Below are positions 1 through 12,000 of a DNA stretch of 64,000 nt, one piece after another; position 1 is the first letter of the stretch; each line of letters begins with the position of its first letter. The notes below the pieces were generated by a model. It ran no database searches. It was not told the DNA's origin and worked only from the letters and a program-made list of their open reading frames with translations. Position numbers and translations under genes: made by a program. The DNA comes from Flavobacteriales bacterium (GTDB lineage Bacteria > Bacteroidota > Bacteroidia > Flavobacteriales_F > PHOS-HE28): positions 248,001 to 312,000 of the forward strand of contig JADKGB010000002.1 in NCBI GenBank assembly GCA_016717225.1, in the 5' to 3' direction.

Positions 1-1
1 C

Positions 2-2422
2 CGTGTGTATTGGGATGCAGGCAGCAATGGTGGCACGTACGATCGTATCGACAAGGCTGCCGTCGCTGCGAACTACCAAGGCCAATGGAACGATTGGGCT
101 TTTGTGAAGAATACCGCCAACGGTTCCATGAAGATCTACCTGAACGGCGCCCTTTGGCACAGCGCCACCGGCAAAACACTCCCGATGAACGGCATAGTTC
201 GCATGCGTGTTGCCAGTGATGCCAATGGTGGCAATGCCTATCCCGGCCTCATCGATGGGCTGAACATCTTCAGCACCGAATTGAGCGCTGCGACGATCGC
301 GGCCTGGCATGATCGCAAAACGACCCCTGCCCACCCTGATCTTGCTTCATTGTTGTACAGTTTTGAGATGGAAGAAGGCGTTTTCCCTGGAGTGCCTGCG
401 GTAACGAGTGCGGCAACAGCTGGAGAGAACGGGTGGTTGATGGGAACGATCAAGCGCATCCAAGGCCGAGCAACAGAACTCTATCGCAACCCAACAGAAG
501 TAACCGTCCGTCCGGTTGTCACCTTCGTGCAAGGCGACTATACGATCGCGGTGGACAGTGTGATCACGGCGTACCCACCAACGGACTTCCTACCGCAACT
601 TTCGCGTGAGATCTTCAGTGTGCAAGGGAACAGCACGGTTCCAACGGATACCGTGTTCGGCTATAGCGCTGGCTGGTCGTACACCTTCGATCCCCAAGGC
701 GTTGCCATCGATTCTGTTCTGAATGGAGGCACTCTTTTTCTGAACGACACCTTGGATTACTTCGGCGTACCGTTCGAAGTGATCAACAACCATGAGATCG
801 GCCGCTACATCACACCGTACGGCATCGGGCTCAGCCTTGGTGCGGCCGGCTTCAGTTGGGTATATGATGTTACCGATTACCAATACCTGTTGCACGACAG
901 TGTTGAACTGAGTGCGGGCAATCAACAGGAATTGATCGATCTGAAATTCTTGATGATCCAAGGCACGCCTCCGCGCCCGGTGGTGAACACCCAATGGCCC
1001 TGGGGACCCATGCGCAGTTACAGCTATGCGAGCATGAGCGATAACACGAGCCTGGCATCGACCACGTTGGATCTGGCAACGAACGCCCAGCAATGGATGA
1101 TGCGTACGCGATTGACCGGTCACGGCGATGCCACGAGCATACAGAACGTGCAAGGCTGTTGCGAATTCAAGGACAATACCCACTCCATTCTGGCGAACGG
1201 AACACAAGTGGATAGTTGGCATATCTGGCGTACGGAAGACTGTTCGAAGAACCCCGTCTTTCCACAAGGAGGAACGTGGATCTACGGCCGCGAAGGCTGG
1301 TGCCCTGGCGATGTTGTGCGCGATCGTGAAACGGAAATGACGCCCTACGTTCAGGGAAATACCCTTACTGTAGACTACGGCATCACCCCGGTACCTGTGG
1401 GGAACCCGGGAATGGGCAACGGCAACTACGTAACGAGCATTGAATTGGTGGAATACGCGGCCGCTTCCCATCAGTTGGATGCCGAGATCTACGATGTGTT
1501 GCGCCCTACCGACGATCGCTATCGTAGCCGTGAAAATCCGATCTGCTATGATCCGATGATCGTGTTACGCAACGCCGGTGCACAGCCCTTGACGAGCGTG
1601 ACGTTCGCCTACCACGTGAGTGGTGGACAGGTCACGAACTACACCTGGACCGGCAACCTTGCGCACATGGAAAAACTGGATGTGACCTTGCCGATCAACG
1701 ACCAACAGTTCTGGGCTGGTGATGAGGTACATGATTTTTTCGTGGAGGTGACCGGCTTGAACGGAGGTGACCTTGACGAGTACGATGCGAATGATCACTA
1801 CCGTACGCACTTCGTATTGCCGACCATCTACCCGAACAACTTCGTGCTGTACTACAAGACCAACAACCGCCCTCAAGAGAACGACTTGTTCGTGCGCGAC
1901 ATCCAAGGAAATGTGGTCTTTAGTCGTACCACGTTCACAGCGAACACGATCTACCGCGATACGCTGGAACTGTCGCCGGGCTGCTACGAACTCGAGTTCA
2001 CGGACTCGGGAGAAGATGGGCTGAATTTCTGGGCGGACACCGCTGCTGGCACGGGCTACTTCCGATTCCGAGCTGTGGGAGGCGGAACGATCCGCTCGTT
2101 CAATGCTGATTTCGGCCACAGCATCAAAGCGGCTTTCGCGATCGGCACGATCACGAGCGTGGAAGAGCGTGTATCGGAAGTGGGCATTTCAGCACGGCCG
2201 AACCCAAGCGACGGACAGTTCACCCTTTCGGTTCACGGGGTTGAAGGAGAAGCCCAGCTCGAAGTGCTCGATGCGACCGGTCGTTTCGTTCGCTCTGAAA
2301 CCGCGTGGTTGAGCGAAGGCCGCACGCTTCCGTTGGATCTTGTTTCGGAGCCGAACGGTGTATACCTGGTTCGCTTGGTCCACGAGAACGGAACAGCTTT
2401 GCTGCGCTTGGCCAAACAGTAG
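2..2422 (+). CDS. Secreted PNGase F-like glycosidase with LamG and T9SS sorting domain, 5' partial
   Basis: The reading frame is already open at the window edge, so the N-terminus and signal peptide are missing. Residues 1 to about 110 resemble a LamG/concanavalin A-like fold (GLIDGLNIFSTELS). Residues about 265-330 match the N-terminal part of peptide-N-glycosidase F, with RYITPYGIGLSLG, WVYDVTDY and GTPPRPVV. Residues about 335-490 match its C-terminal part (GHGDA, CCEF, PQGGTWIYGREGWCPGD). In the known family the enzyme cleaves N-linked glycans from asparagine. The last 80 residues form a type A T9SS sorting domain (ARPNPSDGQF, then NGVYLVRL), implying export and surface attachment. The LamG domain probably binds glycans. 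I could not check every catalytic acid. The fold assignment is firm; activity is inferred. Confidence 0.8.
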   Translation, partial: RVYWDAGSNGGTYDRIDKAAVAANYQGQWNDWAFVKNTANGSMKIYLNGALWHSATGKTLPMNGIVRMRVASDANGGNAYPGLIDGLNIFSTELSAATIAAWHDRKTTPAHPDLASLLYSFEMEEGVFPGVPAVTSAATAGENGWLMGTIKRIQGRATELYRNPTEVTVRPVVTFVQGDYTIAVDSVITAYPPTDFLPQLSREIFSVQGNSTVPTDTVFGYSAGWSYTFDPQGVAIDSVLNGGTLFLNDTLDYFGVPFEVINNHEIGRYITPYGIGLSLGAAGFSWVYDVTDYQYLLHDSVELSAGNQQELIDLKFLMIQGTPPRPVVNTQWPWGPMRSYSYASMSDNTSLASTTLDLATNAQQWMMRTRLTGHGDATSIQNVQGCCEFKDNTHSILANGTQVDSWHIWRTEDCSKNPVFPQGGTWIYGREGWCPGDVVRDRETEMTPYVQGNTLTVDYGITPVPVGNPGMGNGNYVTSIELVEYAAASHQLDAEIYDVLRPTDDRYRSRENPICYDPMIVLRNAGAQPLTSVTFAYHVSGGQVTNYTWTGNLAHMEKLDVTLPINDQQFWAGDEVHDFFVEVTGLNGGDLDEYDANDHYRTHFVLPTIYPNNFVLYYKTNNRPQENDLFVRDIQGNVVFSRTTFTANTIYRDTLELSPGCYELEFTDSGEDGLNFWADTAAGTGYFRFRAVGGGTIRSFNADFGHSIKAAFAIGTITSVEERVSEVGISARPNPSDGQFTLSVHGVEGEAQLEVLDATGRFVRSETAWLSEGRTLPLDLVSEPNGVYLVRLVHENGTALLRLAKQ

Positions 2423-2519
2423 ATAGATTTCGCTCGTCTTTGCAGTGTGCCTCTCCTCCACTGCTCGCTACGGATCAATTCCGGTAGCGGAACATTTTTC
2501 ATCAAACAACTGAACTACC

Positions 2520-4132
2520 ATGCCTATTCGCATGACGCCCGATGAGGGCCAGGAGCAGAACCAAGGTCCGCGTCCAAGTCGTGGTGGTGGTGGTGGATTT
2601 CCGAACATCGGCGGCGGCGGCGGTGGCGGTGGGCTCATCGGCATGTTGTTGCCCATGCTCTTCAAAAGCCCGAAGCTCATGATCGGATTGTTGGTGGTAG
2701 GCGCCATTTTCTATTTCATGAGCGGCAGTGAAGGCTGCAACGGTGCCGGGGGCGCTGGCGGAATTGCCAATGTGGTGAGCAACCTGCTCACCAACAAAGG
2801 CGCAACATTGGATCCGAAGGAATACGATAAGGCAGAAGTGTTCGAACCGCTTGCCGACAATGTGAAGAACCCACTTCCGGAACGCGTTTCACTGGAGGCT
2901 TTCGCTCCTCCTCGTTTGAACCAGGGTCAACAAGGATCGTGCGTGGCGTGGGCCAGCGCTTATGCCGCGCGCAGCATTGTGAACAACGAAGTCACCAAGC
3001 AGAAGCCAACGACCGAAAGCGCTTTCAGCCCGAGCTACTTGTACAACCAGATCGAACTGGGGAACGATTGCCAAGGCAGCTACCTGATCGCGCGATGGAG
3101 AACATGCAGAAGGCGGTGTGGCCCCCTTCAGCAAGTTCGCTTATGATGATCAGGTTGTAGCCGACCACCAACACCTGAAGCGGCTGAGATCGCACAGCGA
3201 TACAAGATCAAAGGCTTTCAACGCCTCAGCAAAACCGACGATCCGCAGAGCGGTGTGGATATGCTCGCGATGAAACAGCACCTCAACCAAGGCTCGCCGT
3301 GCGTGATCGGCATGATGGTGGGCGGATCCTTCATGCAGGAGATGGAAGGCCAGGACAAATGGATCCCCAACGAAAGTGATTACCAACAAAGCGGTTTCGG
3401 CGGCCACGCGATGTGCGTGATCGGCTACGATGATTACAAGTTCGGACAGGAAGGAGGCTTCCAGCTCATGAACAGCTGGGGCACTTCTTGGGGCACGAAC
3501 GGCCTGGCTTGGGTGAGCTTCCGCGACTTTGAATTCTTCACCAAAGAGGCGTACGCTGTTTACCCGCAAGGCGAAGGCGAAGACGTGAAACCCACCCGAT
3601 TCGACCTGCGCTTCGGCCTGGCTGTGGTGGACGCGAAAGGAAAAGCAACTGGAGAGAACATCGCTTTGGTGCGCGATGGTGGTCGTGTGTTCCGCACCGC
3701 GAAGCCCATCGCCAAAGGCACGCGTTTCAAGATCGAGGTCACCAACAATGCGGAGTGCTACACCTATCTGTTCGGCCAAGAAGTGGATGGCAGCCCTTAC
3801 GTACTTTTCCCCTACACGCCGAAGCACTCGCCCTATTGCGGGATCACTGGCACGCGGGTGTTCCCCAAAGACCACAGCCTAACAGCCGATGAAGTGGGCA
3901 CCAGCGATGAAATGGCGATCCTCGTGTACAACCAGCCCGTGAATTTTCCGCAGCTGAACGAGGTGATGAAAACCAACGCAGGGAAAGGATTGGACGCGAA
4001 ATTGAGCGCTGCGCTCGGAACTGAGTTGATGAACGCGGACGGACTCACCTATTCTGAGGGCGCGACTTTCGGGCTGCTGGGCCTGCAAGCACTAATGCGG
4101 TGGCTTTTGTGCTGAGGATCGACAAGCGCTGA
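2520..4132 (+). pseudogene. Membrane-anchored papain-like (C1) cysteine protease, reading frame broken by about four indels
   Basis: The product has a glycine-rich N-terminus, one membrane segment at about residues 50-70 (LMIGLLVVGAIFYFMSG), then a C1 protease domain. The oxyanion Gln and catalytic Cys lie in QQGSCVAWAS (Cys141, codon 2940-2942), the His in GGHAMCVIGYDD near 3405, and the Asn in MNSWGTSWG near 3470. Three one-base losses between about 3088 and 3162 move translation through two other frames and back. The intended reading includes AMENMQK, then GGVAPFSKFAYDDQ, then PPTPEAAEIAQRYK. A fourth loss near 4080 hides the natural end NAVAFVLRIDKR (stop 4130-4132). Because all catalytic residues survive, I think these are sequence errors rather than true decay. 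The domain after the protease, about 170 residues, is unassigned. Confidence 0.75.
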
Positions 4133-4333
4133 GCTATCCACATCGCTGACCGAACGGCGCTGCACTGGCGTACTGGTCGCGTTGCATACCTGCTGAGTGT
4201 GGGGACTAGAACCTTCGTTACCAAACACAGTCCGGTCCGCGGAGAATCTTTAACCTTGCTAACGGGGGTGTTCGCTCGCAGTTCACCCTCGATGATCGAC
4301 GCGATTCCACTACCCCCAACGACACCCATTCCC

Positions 4334-7300
4334 ATGAAGATCTTTTCGATCAGCGTACCCCTAGCGCTGAAGAGCTTGTTGCTTGCCGGCTGTATCAGCG
4401 CTGCAGGGTCAATGACCGCCCAATCGCTCACCACACAGCAATCGCAAACGTGCGGTTTCGATCATGAACACCAGCGGCTGATGCGCACCGACCCGGAGTA
4501 CCGGCAACGGGTGATCAGCTTCAATGAAGCGGCCCGGCACGCGCCCCCCGGCGAGGACAGGGACATCAACACCTACAAGGTGCCTGTGGTGGTACACGTA
4601 ATGGACCTCGGAACGTCGGCCACTGCGGTGACCGATGACCAGATCCGCGCGGGTATCAAGCTGACGAACGAATACTGGCGAAAGGTCGCAGGATCCCCAG
4701 GGGCAGGTACCGGTGTGGACATGGGCATCGAATTCGTACTGGCGGTGCGTGATCCCAGTGGTAACTGCACGTCGGGCATAACCCGCACGAACATGACCGG
4801 AATATCAGATTACGTGAACTACGGCGTAGCGCACGATGGTGCCTTGGGCATGACCGATGCGGCCATGAAGGCCTACAAGAACTGGGACCCGAACCAGTAC
4901 TACAACATCTGGCTCGTGTCGGAGATCGACAACGGCGGCCCCGTGGCGGGCTACGCCTTCTTCGCCAGCAGCCACGGATCGCTGTGGATGGCACCGTGAT
5001 GTTGACCGCCTACATGCAGAGCAGCAGTGTGCTCGCGCATGAGCTGGGTCACGCGTTCAACCTCTACCACACCTTCGAAGGCGACGTGAACGGTACGGCA
5101 TGCCCGCCCAATTCCAACTGCGGCACGGACGGCGACCAGGTCTGCGACATTCCCCCGCACATCCGCCCCAGCAGCTGCAACCCCGGCAGGTACCAATTCA
5201 TGCGATGGCGGCTCGTCGCAAAGCCTGCACATCTTCAACTACATGAACTACAGCTCCTGCGCGGTGAACATGTTCACCACCGGGCAGCGCACCCGCGCCC
5301 AGTTGGCCATGACCAGCCAGCGCGGTTCGTTCTTGGCGGCCAACGGCAACCTTTCCCTGGTGCCACCGAGCGCGCCGCAGCTGGACTTCCGCGCTTCCGC
5401 CGCCGTGTTGTGCGGCACCGGCCAAACGGTAACCATGGAAGACCTGTCCCTCTGCCTGCCGAACACCTACTTGAGCGACGCTGAATTCCCCGGCATCACC
5501 TTCGCATGGTCCATCACCACCGGGATCATCACCCTCAACTCCGCTGTCCGCCGCCCCACCTTCACGCCCACAAGCCCCGGCACCTACAACGCGACGCTTA
5601 CCGTTACCACCACGCTGGGCACATACGTGCGCACCGAGAACGGGGTAGTGGTGGTGGCCTCCGCACCGGTGGCCGCTTGCACACCCACCTCCAGCAACGC
5701 GTGCAATTGCGCCCAAACGGTGAACAACGTGGTCTTCAACACCATCTCCAACGCTACGGACGCCACGAACAACGTGGCCTACACGGACTTTAGTTGCACC
5801 CGCAGCACCGTGCTCGCAGCGGGCGGCACCTACCCGCTGTCCGTCTCCATCCGTGCGGGCGGAAGCGCGGCTGAATCGCTCAACGGCTACATCGATTGGA
5901 ACAACAACGGCGTGTTCGAGGATCCCAGCGAGCGCGTGATCACCGGCTCCACTCCGGCGAACACCTCCACCACGCTCAACGCGAACGTGACCGTTCCCGG
6001 CGGTGCCGGTACCAATACGCTCCTGCGCATGCGCCTCTATGGTGAAGCCGGTACGCTCAGCGCTGCGGAACGCACCTGCGGAGCGGCGTTCTTCATCGGG
6101 GACGTTGAAGATTATGGGGTGTACATCTCCAGCAACGTGGCCGGGGTTTCCATCGCGGCTTCGCCCAGCAGCACCATCACCTACGGCACGAACGTCACGT
6201 TCACACCCACCCCGGTGAACGGCGGGGCATCACCTGTTTATAGCTGGTTCCGCAACGGCGCGCCCGTAGGCACCGGTGCCACCTACCAGAGCAACAACCT
6301 GATGCCAGGGACCACCATCTATTGCGAGATGGCCTCCAGCCTCGCCGGTGTGATCACCTCCCCGGCGCTGTCGAACACGGTAACGATGACCGTGACCGGC
6401 CCGCCGCTTTCGGAGTTCAGCGGCACTCCGGTGATCATCTGCTCGGGTGGCACGGTCACCTACACGGACGCCTCGCTGCTTTCACCCACAAGCTGGTCCT
6501 GGTCGTTCCCCGGCGGAACGCCTTCCACCTCCACGGCCCAGAACCCGGTGATCACGTACGCGTCAGCAGGTACGTATAACGTCACGCTAACAGCGACCAA
6601 TGCCAACGGAACAGGGTCCGTGATGACGAAGACCGGCTACATCACCGTGTTCGCAGCACCTGCTGTAGCATGCACCCACACCCGCACCTCCGCGCCGGGA
6701 TCTGGCGTCGGCATCACCAACGTAACGATGAACACCATCAACAACAACACCCCGTACGATGGCGCGGTGATGAACAACTACACCTGCTCGAACGCAACGG
6801 GGCTGCAGATCAACACCAACTACCCGATCTCGGTGACAGGCGGAACCTTCAACATCCAGTGGTTGCGCGTGTACATCGACTATAACAACAACGGCGTCTT
6901 CATCGATGCGGGTGAACTCGTCTTCTCACCGGCCAACGGCTTGGGCACGGTCTCGGGCAACTTCACCACACCACCAGCGCCCACATTGAGCACCCTGCTG
7001 CGGATGCGCGTGATCAGCGACTTCGTTAACACCGCGCCCGGGCCTTGCGCGAACGTGCAGTACGGCCAATCCGAGGACTATGGCGTGTACTTCATCCCGC
7101 CGGGTTGCACCCCGCCAACGGCGACCGCCACGGCCACCTGCGCCAACGTGAGCCAGTACAACGTCGGCGTGAACCTCACCAACATGGGCAGTGCCACGAG
7201 CATAGCCATCCAGGTGGACAATGACGCGGGCGGCCCCAACGGCTTCACCACGGTGCAGACCGTTACCGGCACCGGCAGCTATGGACCGTTCGGTCCCTTC

Positions 7301-8587
7301 GCCACCGGCGCGGCGGTGAACGTGCGGCTCGTACACAACGTGAATACGCTCTGCAACCTGAACTTCACCAACGTGGTGGGCAACTGCAACGGCCCCGGTG
7401 GGCTGTGCGCGAACAGCAGCACCACCACCACCACCATCGTGGACGTGGGGACGGTGACCAATACCATCACTGTACCGGCGAACGGTGGGCAGACCATTAC
7501 CGACCTGAACGTGTACGTGAACCTGACGCATACCTACATCGAGGACGTACGCATCACCCTGCAGAGCCCCACAGGCACCACCGTCGCCTTGCTGAACAGC
7601 GGTATCTGCGGTTCCAACCAGAACCTGTCGGTCGAGTTCAACCAGCAGGCGGCCACCGCCATCGGCGTCACTTGCCCGCCAACGAACATCTTCGCCATCC
7701 CTTCGGCTTCGCTCGCGGCCTTCAACGGACAGGTGCTGCAAGGCACTTGGACCCTGAGCGTTCAGGACGTCGCTGCTCCCGACGTGGGCACGATCAATAG
7801 CTGGTGCCTGATCCCCACCCTCAGCTCTCCCAACGTGCAGGTATCTCCGAAGGTATTCCTCGAAGGACCCTACAACGCCGCTACCGGCCTGATGAGCGAC
7901 GCGCTCCGCAGTGCTTCCCTGGTGCAGAACACACAGCCCTACACGGGCCTGGGCTACGCCTTCACCGGTGCGCCCGGAGCAGGCGGCACGCTTGGTGCGG
8001 GCGTCCTTACCGTTACCGGGAACAACGCGATCGTGGATTGGATGATCGTGGAATTGCGGAGCACGGCAACCCCCACCACGGTGGTGGCGAGCTGCGCGGC
8101 GTTACTGCAACGCGATGGCGATGTCGTGGCCTTGGACGGGACTTCGCCGGTGAGCATCGCGGCAACAGCGGGCAGTTATCATGTGGCGATGCGCCACCGC
8201 AACCACCTCGGGGCGATGACCCTGGGCGGGGTCGCACTGAGCGCTGTACCCGCAACGGTCGACTTCACCTCCATTGCCACCAGCAGCTATGGCACCAGTG
8301 CGCGCAAGAGTATCTCTGGGGCTTTCCCGGCGGAAGTGCTCTGGGCCGGTGATGTCACATTCGACGGTAATGCACAGTATACCGGCAACGGCAACGATCG
8401 CGATCCCATCCTCGTGACCGTTGGTAGCACCACACCGAACAATGTGGTGAGTGGAACCTATTCCTCCCGTGATGTCAACATGGATGGCAACGTGCAGTAC
8501 ACAGGTAGCGGGAACGACCGTGATCCGATATTGGTGAACGTGGGGAGTACGACGCCCAATAACGTGAGGCTCCAGCAATTGCCGTAG
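4334..8587 (+). pseudogene. Secreted M43 pappalysin-like metalloprotease with GEVED, PKD, P-domain and repeat C-terminal module; two indels
   Basis: The start at 4334 gives a signal peptide (MKIFSISVPLALKSLLLAG, then GSMTAQS). The zinc motif HELGHAFNLYH is encoded at 5038-5070, in a frame separated from both neighbours: one base is lost near 4981 (intended reading GS-AVDGTVML) and one C is gained in the run at 5181-5184 (intended NPAGTNSCDGGSSQSLHIFNYM). After the protease come two GEVED-type domains (ending DVEDYGVYI and SEDYGVYF) around a PKD-type domain. A proprotein-convertase P-domain follows (about 7400-7810, HTYIEDVRITLQSPTGT). From 7853 on lies a module shared with the next gene, ending LQQLP. 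No type A T9SS domain is present. The role is likely surface or extracellular proteolysis. Confidence 0.75.
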
Positions 8588-8628
8588 CGTAGCATACGAT
8601 ACACCGCCTATGAGGCGCGTACTGAAAT

Positions 8629-8663
8629 GAGCAAAGCCTCGGCGCCCGGGGCTTTGCTCTTTC
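8629..8663 (+). terminator. Intrinsic terminator
   Basis: GAGCAAAGCC (8629-8638) pairs perfectly with GGCTTTGCTC (8650-8659) and is followed by TTTC. It lies 42 bases after the metalloprotease stop. Confidence 0.75.
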
Positions 8664-8936
8664 ATATCGCTCATGCGTGTCTCCACTACGTCGAGCCGCT
8701 CTTCGCGCTGGCTGCCGCTGATGATCCCGCTGATGTACGAGAGTTGTCAAGAACCTGCGCTGGATCGCGTAGGCAAACTGCAGTCGGAGGATAGGGGGTG
8801 CTGAGCAGCGTTAAAAGCAGCGATCCGCACGGCGGCGGGCGCTGTGATCTTCTCTGCCATGTGCATCCTTTCTATGGCCCGGCTGAACCGCCAATGGCTA
8901 TCCAGTGCCTTTGCACGATCGGTGGATAAGTTCAGC

Positions 8937-8966
8937 TTGTGCTGATCGCGCATCCGGATACATTTG
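8937..8966 (+). promoter_or_regulatory. Bacteroidota-type promoter (TTG, 19 bases, TACATTTG)
   Basis: TTG at 8937-8939, a 19-base spacer and TACATTTG at 8959-8966 match the -33/-7 pattern known from Bacteroidota. The ATG of the downstream gene is 34 bases beyond the -7 box. Confidence 0.65.
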
Positions 8967-9000
8967 ATTTAGACCATTCGTACAACTTCAAACCACTCCC

Positions 9001-12000
9001 ATGCCGATCACTACCCGTTCCCTCATGCTGTCACTGTGTTTGGGTATGTCCACGCAGTTCGTCGGCGCGCAATTCGCCAACGCGTACGTGCACCTGATGT
9101 CCGATGATCACACGTCTGTTGTGAAGTCGATCGCTGGCAAGCACTACATACAGGCCAGCACTACGCTGGGCACCACCAAGGACATCCACCTGATGAAGAT
9201 CGACGCCGGCGGTAACGTGGTGCTGGACAAGATCTTCTTCTCGCCCAGCGGGAACGAAGTGGCATTGGACGTGTGCCGCGGTAACAACCATACCTACCTG
9301 ATCTGCGGCTACGAGCAGGTCGGCTTGCTGGACCTGGGCTTTGTGCTGCAGGTGGACACCAACTTCAACTTCGTGGCGAAGGTGAACATCCAGGTGCCCG
9401 CCAACAACCGCCACACGCCCGCGCTCAACATCATCAACAGCGCGTTCTATGAACAGCCCAACCCCAATCTCTATTTCCCACCCGACCCTGCGGGTGGTTA
9501 CCTGATCACTGGTTTCCAAGCGGTGGGCTACAGCCCCACGAACGCCAAGAGCGGCTACGCGCTGAAACTGAGCAATGCGCTCACCTTCCAATGGATGGCG
9601 AAGTTGGACTCGCCGATACCGTTAGGATCGCCGGACTGGGACATGTGCTCGCACGGCACCTACATGTGGGCAGGGCCGAAGAGCTACTTCGTGGGTGGAT
9701 CGGGTACTTCACCCACTGGCGAGCAAGTGGCCATGGCCACAGAGATCAGCATGAGCGGCGCGCTGATGTGGACCAAGATCTACCATGATACCAACACGCC
9801 GGGCGAAACCTCCGTAGCGGCAGCCGGTGCGTTCGATGATCAGCCCTTTCCCATGGAACTTTACCAGATCACCAACCACAGCAGCGTACAGGGCGGCGGA
9901 TTCATCACCTTCGAACAAGGGACCGGTAACATCATCTTCCCCAAGACACGGCACATCGTCACCAGCACACCCGGCTACTACCTCTACGAGTTTGGCGCCA
10001 CCTGCGCGGCCAACGTGGTGCTCATTTCCGGATACGGCCACAATCAGACCGCGGGCAGTACGACAGGTTTCTTTCCTTTCACATTCCGCTACATAAAGGA
10101 CCTGACCCAGATGGTCGATCCTTCCTTCACCAAGTATTCCTATCCGGTGCAGTCTTCGGGATACAATCCCAACAGCACCATCTTCGACAGTTACCAGACC
10201 GGCGGGCATCCGCGCATCTTTTATCCGAAGCTGTTCGGACAGTTGCAGGTGAACGAGCTCACGCTGGCGGCCTTTGAAGACATCGGCACGGAGGAGGAGA
10301 ACTATCTGGTGCATCCCTACTTCAACGGCCAGGATTCCTGTGCCTATGTCGATCCCGGTTTCATGGCCACGCCGATCAACATTTTCCAAGGCCCGGCCAA
10401 CCACCAGTTGGCCACCTTCGTGATCACACCGGGCACGTATACGGACGCCCCCTTGGCCAGCACAGTACAGGTGTGCAACAGCTGCACGGTGGATCCCACC
10501 TTCACGATAAGCCCGGGCGCGGCGTGCAACTACACCTTCACGGCGAACACTCCGGGCTTCTGTCCCCTGTTTACCGTCTACGACATCTCGAACAACGTGC
10601 TGTTCACCGCCAACGCGGGCACCGCCAACTACACCTTCCTGATCAACGGCACCTACACGATCTGTTACTCCGATTGCGGCGTGGGCACGAACGGCCTTGT
10701 GTGCCGAGACTCATTGTGCCAGACGATCCAGGTGAACTGCCCGCCGCCGTGCCCGCTCGACGCGGATTTCATCTTCAACGTCAGCGGCTGCTGCGTGAGC
10801 TTCCAGGACCTCACACCAGATGGGAACCCAGCTGGCTGCGAGTACTGGACCTTCGGCAATATCCAGGTCACGATGGCCGGGGACATCACGAGTTTCTGCT
10901 TCCCCGGTTCAGGCACCTACACGGTGTGCCACGTGGATTGCTGCACGGATTCCAACGGTCTAACCACCTATCACCAGGTGTGCAAGCAGGTCACCGTGAG
11001 TTGCACACCGCCGTGCTGCCTGCCCACGGGGATCAACGTCACCACATCGAACTGCTGCATCAGTGCATCGCCGATACTGCCCGGCGGCTGCACCGGATCC
11101 AATTTCTACTACTGGACGTTGAGCAACGGCAATTTCTCCACCCAGGCCAACCCGACGTTCTGTGGCTTGGGCTCGGGCTACTACACCATCTGCCTCTGGG
11201 CCTACTGTGGGAAAGGCAACTGGTCGAAATTCTGCAAGACGGTGAAAGTGTCCTGCGCCTTGCCACCGCCGCCGCCCGGTGGCGGATCGGGCACAGCCAA
11301 GTTCTCGTGCAACCTGAACGGAACGACCATCGGTCTCTCGCCTTCACCACTACCGGCCAATTTGCAGATCACATCGCACACATGGACGTTCGGCGATGGC
11401 CAGACTTCCACCGCAGCGGCTCCCTCGCACTACTACTTGCGGAGCGGCAGTTATCCGATCACGCATCTCGTCGAAGGCATCGATCTGGGTACCGGCATGC
11501 CCTTCACTGCGGAACAGACCGTTCAAGTGACCATGGCGCTCGCCCCCGCCTGCGGATGCGCACCGCCTGAACTGGACGCGATGGCTGGCGGCGAGCTCGT
11601 GTGCGGAGGCGACAACACCGTTCTGCTGAAGCTGATCGACTTCGCCAGTGAATCCGACATTGAGCACCAATGGATGAGGTCAACGTGCAGCGGCTCCGGT
11701 TGTCCTACCAGCCAGTTCGTTGAGGTGCCCGGTGCCATCGGCCAGCATGTGTGGATCGATGACGTGATCACCACGAGCTACTTCCGATGCCGCAGCACTT
11801 CCTCGCTCGGCTTCGTAACCTGGAGCAATGAGGTGGAAGTGGTGCAGGGCGAATTCGATCTGAACGTGAGCGGCCCTGCGGATGCGATATGCCCCGGTGT
11901 GCCCACCGCATTATCGGCCACAAACGCCGCGATCTACGAATGGAGCACGGGCGAGGCCACCAGTAGCATCATAGTAGCACCGATGGCGACCACGACCTAC

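Larger units (their letters stand above)
8588..9000. other. 413-base intergenic region
   Basis: This stretch holds a terminator just after the metalloprotease gene and a good promoter just before the next gene. Between them I see only short frames: a 43-codon one from an ATG near 8674 and a minus-strand one at 8747-8953. Neither has recognisable content or a convincing start signal, so I call no gene. Confidence 0.6.

Noticed and set aside
8674..8805. 43-codon plus-strand frame in the 8.6-9.0 kb gap
   Set aside because: Serine- and arginine-rich, no start signal and no resemblance to known small proteins.
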